DNA of 5,114 bases, from the NCBI GenBank assembly GCA_009924765.1, contig RFQW01000150.1, positions 1 to 5,114 of the forward strand. Direction: 5' to 3'. The DNA comes from Planctomycetota bacterium. GTDB taxonomy: Bacteria; Planctomycetota; Phycisphaerae; Phycisphaerales; SM1A02. Below, one piece after another: positions 1-5,114 of this stretch; the stretch's first letter is position 1; each line of letters begins with the position of its first letter. The position numbers were made by a program, and so were the translations under genes. The notes beneath the pieces are model-generated. The model saw only the letters and a program-made list of their open reading frames with translations, had not been told where the DNA came from and made no database searches.

Positions 1-2
1 TC

Positions 3-392
3 ATCGACTTCTGGGCCACCTGGTGCGGTCCCTGCATGAAGGGCCTGCCGAAGGTCGATGAGTTCGCCAAGTGGGCGGCCGCCAGCGGCAAGCCCATCAA
101 GGTGTTCGGCATCAACACCATGGAAGAGGATGAAGGCACCGCCGACCGCATGTCGAAGATCGACGCGTTCTGGAAGAAGAAGGCGCTGAGCTTCCCCACC
201 CTGGTTGACGCCGACAATTCGATCAGCAAGGCCTACGGCGTGCAGGGCATTCCCTTCACGGTGGTGATCGACCCGCAGGGCAAGATCGCCGACGTGCACA
301 TGGGTCTGGTGCCCACGCTGGTGGAAGACCTGAAGAAGGCCAGTGAAGCGGCGCTTGCGGCGCCTGCACCGGCACCCGCGTCGAAGGGCTGA
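3..392 (+). CDS. TlpA/ResA-like thioredoxin-fold protein, 5' truncated by window edge
   Basis: The last 129 residues of a thioredoxin-fold protein are visible; the reading frame is open to the left edge, so the start and any signal peptide or upstream domain lie outside. The visible part opens in the active-site strand with FWATWCGPC: the catalytic cysteines are visible residues 8 and 11 (codons 24-26 and 33-35), a standard CGPC redox centre. A helical insertion and the SFPTLVDAD strand follow, then the cis-proline loop GIPFTVVIDPQGKI, which marks the TlpA/ResA/redoxin group. Members are usually exported or membrane-tethered and reduce disulfides, for example in cytochrome c maturation; that role here is family knowledge, not shown. 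The protein ends in an Ala/Pro-rich tail (AAPAPAPASKG). Its TGA overlaps the ATG of the next gene (TGATG), suggesting coupled translation. An internal ATG at 36 lies just after the active site and is not the start. The fold assignment is firm; the partner is unknown. Confidence 0.93.
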   Translation: MDFWATWCGPCMKGLPKVDEFAKWAAASGKPIKVFGINTMEEDEGTADRMSKIDAFWKKKALSFPTLVDADNSISKAYGVQGIPFTVVIDPQGKIADVHMGLVPTLVEDLKKASEAALAAPAPAPASKG

Positions 393-1210
393 TGCACGCA
401 GCACTGCTGGCCGTGGCGCTTGCCGCAGGGCAGGCGGATGTGCCCAAGCTGCAGGCGATGCTGCACGCATGGCGCAACACGCCCGCTGCGGCGGCCGTGG
501 CCACGCAGGTGGTGGTCAGCGAGGCTGCACGCGAAGGCGTGGCCAGCGTGGAGCCGTGCGTGATCGCGTGGGAGGCCAGCATTCCCAAGGTGGCGTTCCG
601 TCAGGGCGGCCTGACGGTGGTGCTTGATGGCGATCGCCTGAAGGCGGCTGATGGCGATCGCCTGAAGGCGGCCCATGAGGCAGGCGATGCGGCGGTGGAT
701 CGCACCGTTGGCAAGGATCGACTTGCCGCGTGGAACACCAACTTCGCCGAGATGCCATGGCCGCAGCCAGGGTTGGCGCTTGCACCAGAAGCCGATGCGC
801 TGCGCGTGTTCGACCCCGAGGCTGGTGCGCTCGAGGTGAAGTCGGTCGAGGTGCAGGATGACGGCGGCGTGAAGGCGCAGCTGCAGGGGCCGCGAGGCAC
901 CTGGATGCTTCGCTTCCGTGGCGAGCGCGCGCCCAAGTTGATCGAGGCCGAACGCACCATCACCAGTGGTCCGCGCGTGCCAGCCAACGGCCGCATCACC
1001 TGGAAGATGCACTTCGAGCCCGCGGAGATGGAGAGCAGCGTGTGGATGGTGCCCGTCGAGGGCCGCCGCCGCGTGGATCGCGTGGAAGATGCGCTGCCCG
1101 CGAAGGCGAAGAAGCCCAGGCCGAAGGACGCCGCGCCCGTGGATGCCCAGCCGACCGACGGCGAATCGCCCAAGCCCAAGAGCGGGGATAGCATTCCGCC
1201 GACGCCATGA
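392..1210 (+). CDS. Probable exported protein of unknown function, possibly LolA-like fold
   Basis: This is a 272-residue protein I do not recognise with confidence. The ATG at 392 overlaps the preceding stop; the frame is closed by a TGA at 344-346 and has no other ATG, GTG or TTG before 392, so the start is well constrained. The N-terminus (MHAALLAVALAAGQA) looks like a short signal peptide with possible cleavage after Ala15, although it lacks the usual basic n-region. The middle (about 38-215) alternates predicted strands and turns, including VVSEAAREGVASVEPCVIAW and an RGTWMLRFRGERAPKLIEAER stretch. This weakly recalls the LolA/DUF2092 half-barrel often found next to or fused with TlpA-like domains in planctomycetes; that is inference. 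The C-terminus (about 233-272) is a Lys/Pro/Asp-rich, probably disordered tail. Residues 79-86 and 87-94 are the same octapeptide, from a 24-bp tandem duplication. It overlaps the next gene by four bases (ATGA). Coding status is good; function is open. Confidence 0.82.
   Translation: MHAALLAVALAAGQADVPKLQAMLHAWRNTPAAAAVATQVVVSEAAREGVASVEPCVIAWEASIPKVAFRQGGLTVVLDGDRLKAADGDRLKAAHEAGDAAVDRTVGKDRLAAWNTNFAEMPWPQPGLALAPEADALRVFDPEAGALEVKSVEVQDDGGVKAQLQGPRGTWMLRFRGERAPKLIEAERTITSGPRVPANGRITWKMHFEPAEMESSVWMVPVEGRRRVDRVEDALPAKAKKPRPKDAAPVDAQPTDGESPKPKSGDSIPPTP
626..673 (+). repeat. 24-bp in-frame tandem duplication inside the 392-1210 gene
   Basis: Two adjacent 24-bp units (626-649 and 650-673) are identical except for the last base (T against C). 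Both are in frame and each encodes DGDRLKAA, so the duplication adds eight residues without breaking the gene. Each unit contains the 10-bp palindrome GGCGATCGCC. Near identity at synonymous positions suggests recent slippage or unequal recombination rather than an old structural repeat. Confidence 0.95.
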
Positions 1211-4200
1211 CCGCAGTGCCCTCCGCCACCTCCGCCACACAGGCAGCCTCGCTGCGTGTGCTGTCGGGTGACGAGCAGGCGCGCGTGGAACTTGCCGAAT
1301 CACTGCGACTGCTGGGAGCGGGCGATGTGCGTTTCGGTCGCCATGACCGCATGCTGTACGCCACCGACGCCAGCATCTTCCAGGTGGAACCCATCGGCGT
1401 GGTGGTGCTGAACGGCGTGCAGGCCGCCGAGCGTGTGGTGCGATTCTGCGCCGAGCGCGGCTTGCCGCTGTTGCCGCGCGGCGGTGGCACCAGCCTGGCG
1501 GGGCAGTGCGTGAACTTCGCGGTGATGCTCGACTTCGGCGCGCACTGTCGCCGCGTGATCGACATCAACGAAGCCGCCATGACCGCCACGGTGGAGCCCG
1601 GCGTGACGCTGGATCAGCTGAACGCCGCGCTGGCGCCCAAGGGCCTGTTCTTCGGGCCCGATGTGGCCACCAGCAGTCACGCCACCATCGGCGGCATGAT
1701 CGGCAACAACTCCGCGGGCGCTCGCAGCATCATCTACGGGCGCACCGTGGAGAACCTGATCGCGCTCGATGTGTTGCTGCCCGACGGCACGCCGGCCCGC
1801 CTTGAAGAGGGCAGCTGCGAGCGTGATCCGCGCCAGCGCAACATGGTCACGCGGCTGGCGGCCATCGTGCTGCCGCTGCGCGAGGAGATCCGTCGCCGCG
1901 TGCCCAACATCAAGCGCCACGTCGACGGCTACAACGTGGACCTGCTGCTCGATCAACTCGAGCGCTGCACGCCCGGCACCTTCGACAAGGTGAACCTGGC
2001 CACGCTGGTGTGCGGCAGCGAAGGCACGCTGGCGGTGGTGGTGCGTGCCACACTGAAGATCGTGCGCAAGCCATCATGCACGGGGCTTGCCATCCTGGGC
2101 TTCGACAGCGTGCCGGCCGCGCTGGCGCCGCTCGGCAAGATGCTGGCGTGCGGGCCGAGCGCCGTTGAGCTGGTCGACGACGTGGTGATCGACACCGCGC
2201 TGGCGAACAAGGAGTACCGCCACTATGTGGAAGTGCTGCCCCAGCCTGCCTCGGGCAAGTTGGGCGCCGTCATGTACGTGGAGTTCCAGTCGGAATCGAT
2301 GGATGCGGTTCGCGCGGGCTTTGATCGCCTGCGTGCCGCGCTGCCCGACGCGCCCATGCAGCGCCACGAGGATGCCAAGACGCTGGCCAATGCGTGGAAG
2401 CTGCGCAAGGCCGGCGAGCCGCTGCTGCACGGCGTGCCGGGCGATCGCAAGCCGGTCACCTTCGTGGAGGACACGGCCGTCGATCCGGTGAAACTGTCCG
2501 CGTTCGTGGACGAGTTCCGCGCCATCGTGGCGGCGCACGGCACCAAGGCGGCCTACTACGCGCACGCAAGCGTGGGTTGCCTGCACATCCGTCCGCTGGT
2601 GCAGATCCACGATGCCGCGGGCCGCGCCGAGATGGTTTCGATCGCCACCAAGGTGGCCGATCTGGTGCAGAAGTATGGCGGCGCGCTGAGTGGCGAGCAT
2701 GGCGATGGTCGCGTTCGCACACCGCTGCTTGATCGCGTGCTGGGTGCCACGCTGTGCGGGGCGTTCCGCCAGGTGAAGGCGGTGTTCGATCCCGAGGGCC
2801 GCATGAACCCGGGCAATCTGGTGGATGTGGGCAACCCCAACGCCATCGTGGAGCGCCTGCGCGTGAAGCCTGGGGCGCAGGACATTCCGGTTCCTGACAC
2901 GAACACCTTCTTCCACTACGACCACGAACATGGGTTCGACGCGGCGGTGGAGGCGTGCAACGGCGCGGGTCTGTGTCGCCGCGTGCAGCCAGGCGGCACC
3001 ATGTGCCCCAGCTATCGCGCCACGCTTGACGAGCGTCATGCCACGCGCGGCCGTGGCAACGCGCTGCGCCTTGCCATCACGGGACAGTTCGGTTCGCCCG
3101 GCACCTCGGACTGGCACGATCCGCAGACCAAGGCAACGCTCGATCTGTGTCTGTCGTGCAAGGCATGCAAGAGCGAGTGTCCGAGCAACGTGGACATCAG
3201 CAAGCTGAAGGCGGAGTTCGCCGCGCAGGGATTCGCGAAGGCGGGCCGCATTCCGTGGCGCACGCGCGTGATCGGTCGCGTGCGGCAGGGCAGTCGGATG
3301 GGTTCACGGCTGTGGCCGCTGGCAAATCTTGCGCTGGGCTTCGGGCCGATTCGCCGCGCGCTGCTGGGCGCGCTTGGTTTCCACACCGATCGCACGCTGC
3401 CCACCTACGGGCCCGCCGTGCATCGCTGGCTTGCGCGCAGGGGATCGAAGGCCGCAACCGGCGCACCAACGGTGCTGCTGTTCCCCGACTGCTTCTCCAA
3501 CTTTGGCGAAACGGATCTTGGCCGTCTGGCGGTGGAGCTGCTCGAGGCGTTCGGCTATCGCGTGGTGATGCCCGATGTGGGCTGCTGCGGCCGAAGCCTG
3601 ATCAGCGTGGGCATGCTGGCCGAGGCGTGCGGCACCGTGTCGCGCACCGCCACGGCGCTGCTTGAAGCGGTGAAGCGCGAGAACGCAGTCGCCGTGCTGG
3701 GCCTCGAGCCTTCGTGCGTGAGCGCGATCAAGGATGACTGGATCGACCTGCGCACCTCGGTCGACCGAGACGCGTTGCGCGCGCTTGCGGCCCGAACCTT
3801 CCTGGTTGAGGAGTTCCTGGAGGCGCAGTGGGATCGACATCCCACACGACCAAACGTGCCGGCTGCAAGCGACGAGCCCGTGATCCTGCATGCGCACTGT
3901 CACCAGAAGGCGCTGTGGGGCGCGCAGACCAGCGCGGGCCTGCTGCGCCGACTGGTGGGCGACCGTCTGCGCGTGCTCGACTCGGGTTGCTGCGGTCTGG
4001 CCGGCTCGTTCGGCTACGCCGAGCATCGCCATGACCTGTCCATGCGCATCGGCGAACTGAGCGTGTTCCCGCCCATCCGCGCCTGCCCCGACGCGGTGGT
4101 GGCTGCGCCCGGCACCAGTTGCCGCCACCAGATCCATCACGCCACCGGCGCCGAGCCGATGCATCCGGTGGCCATGGCCGCGCGCATCCTGCTCACGCCG

Positions 4201-4227
4201 AGCGTCGCTACGATGCGTGCCCCATGA
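1207..4227 (+). CDS. FAD-binding and Fe-S/CCG-domain fusion dehydrogenase for a D-2-hydroxy acid (YdiJ / Dld-II class)
   Basis: This 1006-residue protein joins a GlcD-like flavin half to a GlcF-like electron-transfer half. The PCMH-type FAD domain spans about 57-285, with LPRGGGTSLAGQ (89-100), VEPGVTLDQLNAAL (129-142), IGGMIGNNSAGARS (161-174) and CGSEGTLAVV (269-278). The FAD-oxidase C-terminal domain (about 290-540) has YAHASVGCLHIRP (451-463) and SGEHGDGRVR (495-504); His453, His460 and Glu497 match metal ligands known in this family. The Fe-S region has Cys584, Cys590 and Cys600 (CNGAGLC, TMCPSYRAT), then Cys648, 651, 654 and 658 (CLSCKACKSECP). Two CCG domains follow, around PDC762 with Cys793-794 and around HCHQ (Cys898) with Cys928-929. 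The family oxidises D-lactate or D-2-hydroxyglutarate and passes electrons towards quinone or cytochromes; the substrate here is not decidable from sequence. Length (~1,000) is typical and nothing is truncated. The start is set by the ATGA overlap with the previous gene; the next in-frame Met is residue 48, and no well-placed Shine-Dalgarno is seen. Confidence 0.94.
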   Translation: MTAVPSATSATQAASLRVLSGDEQARVELAESLRLLGAGDVRFGRHDRMLYATDASIFQVEPIGVVVLNGVQAAERVVRFCAERGLPLLPRGGGTSLAGQCVNFAVMLDFGAHCRRVIDINEAAMTATVEPGVTLDQLNAALAPKGLFFGPDVATSSHATIGGMIGNNSAGARSIIYGRTVENLIALDVLLPDGTPARLEEGSCERDPRQRNMVTRLAAIVLPLREEIRRRVPNIKRHVDGYNVDLLLDQLERCTPGTFDKVNLATLVCGSEGTLAVVVRATLKIVRKPSCTGLAILGFDSVPAALAPLGKMLACGPSAVELVDDVVIDTALANKEYRHYVEVLPQPASGKLGAVMYVEFQSESMDAVRAGFDRLRAALPDAPMQRHEDAKTLANAWKLRKAGEPLLHGVPGDRKPVTFVEDTAVDPVKLSAFVDEFRAIVAAHGTKAAYYAHASVGCLHIRPLVQIHDAAGRAEMVSIATKVADLVQKYGGALSGEHGDGRVRTPLLDRVLGATLCGAFRQVKAVFDPEGRMNPGNLVDVGNPNAIVERLRVKPGAQDIPVPDTNTFFHYDHEHGFDAAVEACNGAGLCRRVQPGGTMCPSYRATLDERHATRGRGNALRLAITGQFGSPGTSDWHDPQTKATLDLCLSCKACKSECPSNVDISKLKAEFAAQGFAKAGRIPWRTRVIGRVRQGSRMGSRLWPLANLALGFGPIRRALLGALGFHTDRTLPTYGPAVHRWLARRGSKAATGAPTVLLFPDCFSNFGETDLGRLAVELLEAFGYRVVMPDVGCCGRSLISVGMLAEACGTVSRTATALLEAVKRENAVAVLGLEPSCVSAIKDDWIDLRTSVDRDALRALAARTFLVEEFLEAQWDRHPTRPNVPAASDEPVILHAHCHQKALWGAQTSAGLLRRLVGDRLRVLDSGCCGLAGSFGYAEHRHDLSMRIGELSVFPPIRACPDAVVAAPGTSCRHQIHHATGAEPMHPVAMAARILLTPSVATMRAP

Positions 4228-4703
4228 GCGACGCAAGCGATTCGCTGGAACTGAATGATGCCGACCTGAACGACTCGGACCTGGCCGCGGCCTCGCTGCT
4301 GCTGGTGGACGACAATCAGCAGAACCTGGAGCTGATGCTGGCGTGGCTGGAACCGCTGGGCTGCCGTCTGGAAGTGGCGCACGACGGCGCCGAGGCGGTG
4401 GAGGCGGCTGCGCGCAGTCGCCCTGACCTGATCCTGCTCGACGTGATGATGCCGCGCATGAGCGGCTTCGAGGCGTGCCGCCGCATCAAGGATGCCACCG
4501 GCACCCGCGACACCGTGATCATCATGGTGACCGCGCTGAACGAGGTGGGCGACTTCGAGCGCGCGGTCGAGAGCGGCTGCGACGACTTCCTCACCAAGCC
4601 CGTGAACAAGCTCGAGCTGACCACGCGCGTGAAGAGCCTGCTGCGCGTGCGTCTGCTGAAGCGCAAGGTGGACGCCTTGCTGCGTGAGCGACGACAGGGC
4701 TGA
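4224..4703 (+). CDS. Single-domain response regulator (CheY-like receiver)
   Basis: This 159-residue protein is a complete receiver domain (about 24-145) with no output domain. The acidic pocket is Asp29-Asp30 in LLLVDDNQQN, the phosphoacceptor is Asp73 in LILLDVMMPRMSG, the switch Thr is Thr103 in MVTALNE, and the conserved Lys is Lys125 in FLTKPVNK, so it should be phosphorylatable. The pattern is closest to receivers of the PleD/DivK kind; this is a resemblance, not an orthology call. The first 22 residues are acidic with a leucine every five residues (LNDADLNDSDL), and the last ~20 form a basic helix (RVRLLKRKVDALLRERRQG) that may bind a partner. The start is the ATG at 4224, which overlaps the dehydrogenase stop as ATGA. 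An in-frame ATG at 4119 would add 35 Pro/Arg/His-rich residues encoded within the upstream gene and is rejected. No cognate kinase is in the window; a link to the dehydrogenase rests only on operon position. Confidence 0.93.
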   Translation: MSDASDSLELNDADLNDSDLAAASLLLVDDNQQNLELMLAWLEPLGCRLEVAHDGAEAVEAAARSRPDLILLDVMMPRMSGFEACRRIKDATGTRDTVIIMVTALNEVGDFERAVESGCDDFLTKPVNKLELTTRVKSLLRVRLLKRKVDALLRERRQG

Positions 4704-4717
4704 TCACTGCACGCAAC

Positions 4718-4773
4718 CCGAAAAAGCCAATCGGGCCGCACGTGCCTCATGTGCAGCCCGATGGTGGCTTCGG
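4718..4773. terminator. Long imperfect hairpin between convergent genes, probable terminator (clearest for minus strand)
   Basis: Bases 4730-4744 pair with 4748-4762 around a CCT loop. Of these 15 positions only 4737/4755 is mismatched, and 4742/4750 is a G-T wobble. The stem extends outwards through AGCCA (4725-4729) with TGGCT (4765-4769), leaving GG unpaired, and then CCG (4718-4720) with CGG (4771-4773), leaving an A-run bulge. Read on the minus strand, the core stem is followed by TGGC and then T5 (complement of 4721-4725), a rho-independent terminator layout 24 nt after the stop of the 4797-5000 gene. On the plus strand there is only a short T pair after the stem, so intrinsic termination of the operon there is less certain. 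Confidence 0.7.
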
Positions 4774-4796
4774 TCGTATGACGGCGGTCGCGGGGG

Positions 4797-5000
4797 TCAA
4801 GCCGCGGACCGCCGCCACACGACAGCGGCGGTGTCGCCGGGGCGGCGCCAGCGGCTCTCGAGGCCGCGGGGCTCCAGCGTGAGATGCAGGTGATCCAGAT
4901 AGCGGCGCAGCGCGTGCCAGTCGAATGCCTGCAGGAACGATCGTTCCGCGGCGGGATTGATGCGCTGGATGCCTTCGATCAACTGGTCCTTCGTCTGCAT
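4797..5000 (-). CDS. Small conserved-looking protein of unknown function (67 aa)
   Basis: The product is a 67-residue soluble protein with no signal peptide, membrane segment or cysteine. The start is the ATG at 5000-4998, chosen because AAAGGAG lies five bases upstream (complement of 5006-5012), close to an ideal Shine-Dalgarno. The frame continues to an ATG at 5090, but those 30 extra residues have poor character and would place the strong ribosome site inside the gene. The protein reads as two parts: a helical N-terminus (KDQLIEGIQRINPAAERSFL, then a LRRYLDHLHLTL helix) and a short C-terminal part with EPRG, SRWRRPGDTAAVV and a basic end. The order INP-A, F-L-F, L-YL-HL, EPRG, W-RPGDT-A-V resembles small uncharacterised bacterial proteins I have seen in other genomes, but I cannot name a family or function. 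It is convergent with the operon and ends at a hairpin. Coding status is supported by the ribosome site, terminator and protein-like composition. Confidence 0.75.
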   Translation of the reverse strand: MQTKDQLIEGIQRINPAAERSFLQAFDWHALRRYLDHLHLTLEPRGLESRWRRPGDTAAVVWRRSAA

Positions 5001-5005
5001 GGCTG

Positions 5006-5012
5006 CTCCTTT
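5006..5012 (-). promoter_or_regulatory. Strong Shine-Dalgarno site of the 67-aa gene
   Basis: The minus strand reads AAAGGAG, then CAGCC, then ATG at 5000. Match and spacing are near ideal and decide the start of the small gene. The three internal plus-strand starts (392, 1207, 4224) have no comparable site; the best is a weak GAAGGG three bases before 392. Confidence 0.8.
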
Positions 5013-5114
5013 GTGCACCGCGAACTGCGGCGCGAGACATGCATCGGAACATGCACCCGATCTGCGCGAATCGATAACAACAACGGACATTGGATTTCCG
5101 GTGGAAAATCCACG
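5013..5114 (-). promoter_or_regulatory. Upstream region of the 67-aa gene; promoter presumed, not resolved
   Basis: About 100 bases without a supported gene precede the small minus-strand gene. Bases 5071-5110 are clearly richer in A and T than the rest of the window, as expected for a promoter, but I cannot pick a convincing -35/-10 pair; TTGTTGTTATCG (complement of 5073-5084) is the nearest fragment. The region also holds a direct repeat of ACATGCA (5037-5043 and 5049-5055) and an ATCGG/CCGAT inverted pair (5043-5047 with 5057-5061), which could be an operator or chance. Confidence 0.25.
5091..5113. repeat. Inverted repeat at the right window edge
   Basis: Two mutually exclusive foldings are visible. 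TGGATTTCC (5091-5099) pairs with GGAAAATCCA (5103-5112) with one bulged base, and GTGGA-AAA-TCCAC (5101-5113) is a perfect 5-bp stem. It could be an operator for the small gene, the end of a structure belonging to a gene beyond the window, or chance in an AT-richer stretch. Confidence 0.45.

Noticed and set aside
233..1303. 356-codon open frame on the minus strand
   Set aside because: It lies antisense to the TlpA-like and following genes, and its translation is Arg/His/Ala/Gly-rich without motifs. Long antisense frames are expected opposite GC-rich genes with strong third-position bias.
630..2448. GCGATCGC octamers as a HIP1-like dispersed repeat
   Set aside because: I found only three (630-637, 654-661, 2441-2448), and two come from the tandem duplication; this does not indicate genome-wide enrichment of the cyanobacterial kind.
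2074..3117. 347-codon open frame on the minus strand
   Set aside because: It is fully antisense to the dehydrogenase's conserved FAD-oxidase and Fe-S regions; its composition is His/Arg/Ala-rich and no domain is recognisable.
4119..4223. Upstream in-frame ATG for the response regulator
   Set aside because: The extra 35 residues are Pro/Arg/His-rich and come from DNA that encodes the conserved GTSCRHQI end of the dehydrogenase in another frame; the ATGA overlap start at 4224 fits the other junctions.
3304..4236. 310-codon open frame on the minus strand
   Set aside because: It is antisense to the two CCG domains, whose motifs are clear on the plus strand; the translation is low-complexity His/Arg/Gln/Ala.
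4684..4893. 69-codon plus-strand frame starting with GTG after the receiver gene
   Set aside because: It starts inside the receiver gene, crosses the hairpin and lies antisense to the better supported small gene; its composition is Arg/Ala/Ser-rich.
5001..5090. Longer start (ATG at 5090) for the small minus-strand gene
   Set aside because: It has only a weak GGAAA upstream, and it would bury the near-consensus AAAGGAG site; the added residues show no pattern.
1..5114. CRISPR array, insertion sequence, tRNA, or defence/toxin system
   Set aside because: No regularly spaced repeats, transposase motifs, terminal repeats, cloverleaf or toxin-antitoxin style gene pair is visible; the plus strand is almost fully taken up by metabolic and signalling genes.

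Overview
This is a GC-rich, densely packed bacterial window. Four genes run head to tail on the plus strand with no intergenic space, and one small gene faces them on the minus strand. Codon use is strongly biased to G or C in third positions. The gene content (an exported TlpA-type thioredoxin, an exported companion protein, a large flavin/iron-sulfur dehydrogenase and a free-standing receiver protein) and the style of the sequences recall Planctomycetota, possibly the Phycisphaerae. That is an impression from protein style, not a demonstrated assignment; other GC-rich phyla are possible.

Layout: 3-392 is the 3' part of a TlpA/ResA-like thioredoxin-fold gene, cut by the left edge of the window. 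392-1210 encodes a 272-residue probably exported protein of unknown function carrying a fresh-looking 24-bp in-frame tandem duplication. 1207-4227 encodes a 1006-residue fusion flavoenzyme (FAD domain, two iron-sulfur cysteine clusters, two CCG domains) of the class that contains YdiJ-type D-2-hydroxyglutarate dehydrogenases and Dld-II-type D-lactate dehydrogenases. 4224-4703 encodes a 159-residue single-domain response regulator. All three junctions are stop/start overlaps (TGATG, ATGA, ATGA), so the four genes very probably form one translationally coupled operon.

The 93-bp gap at 4704-4796 holds a long imperfect hairpin with an A5 run on its left arm. It reads as a terminator with a T5 run for the minus-strand gene and may also stop the plus-strand operon. 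4797-5000 (minus strand) encodes a 67-residue cytoplasmic protein of unknown function preceded by a near-consensus Shine-Dalgarno site, unlike the plus-strand genes. The last ~110 bases are its upstream region: relatively AT-rich at the far right, with small repeats and an inverted repeat at the window edge.

Working model (inference): the first two products act outside the cytoplasmic membrane, in thiol redox and an unknown role. The flavoenzyme oxidises a D-2-hydroxy acid on the cytoplasmic side and passes electrons through its Fe-S/CCG part to the respiratory chain. The receiver protein relays a signal from a histidine kinase not seen here. I see no mobile element, CRISPR array, tRNA or rRNA, and no convincing new defence or biosynthetic system.
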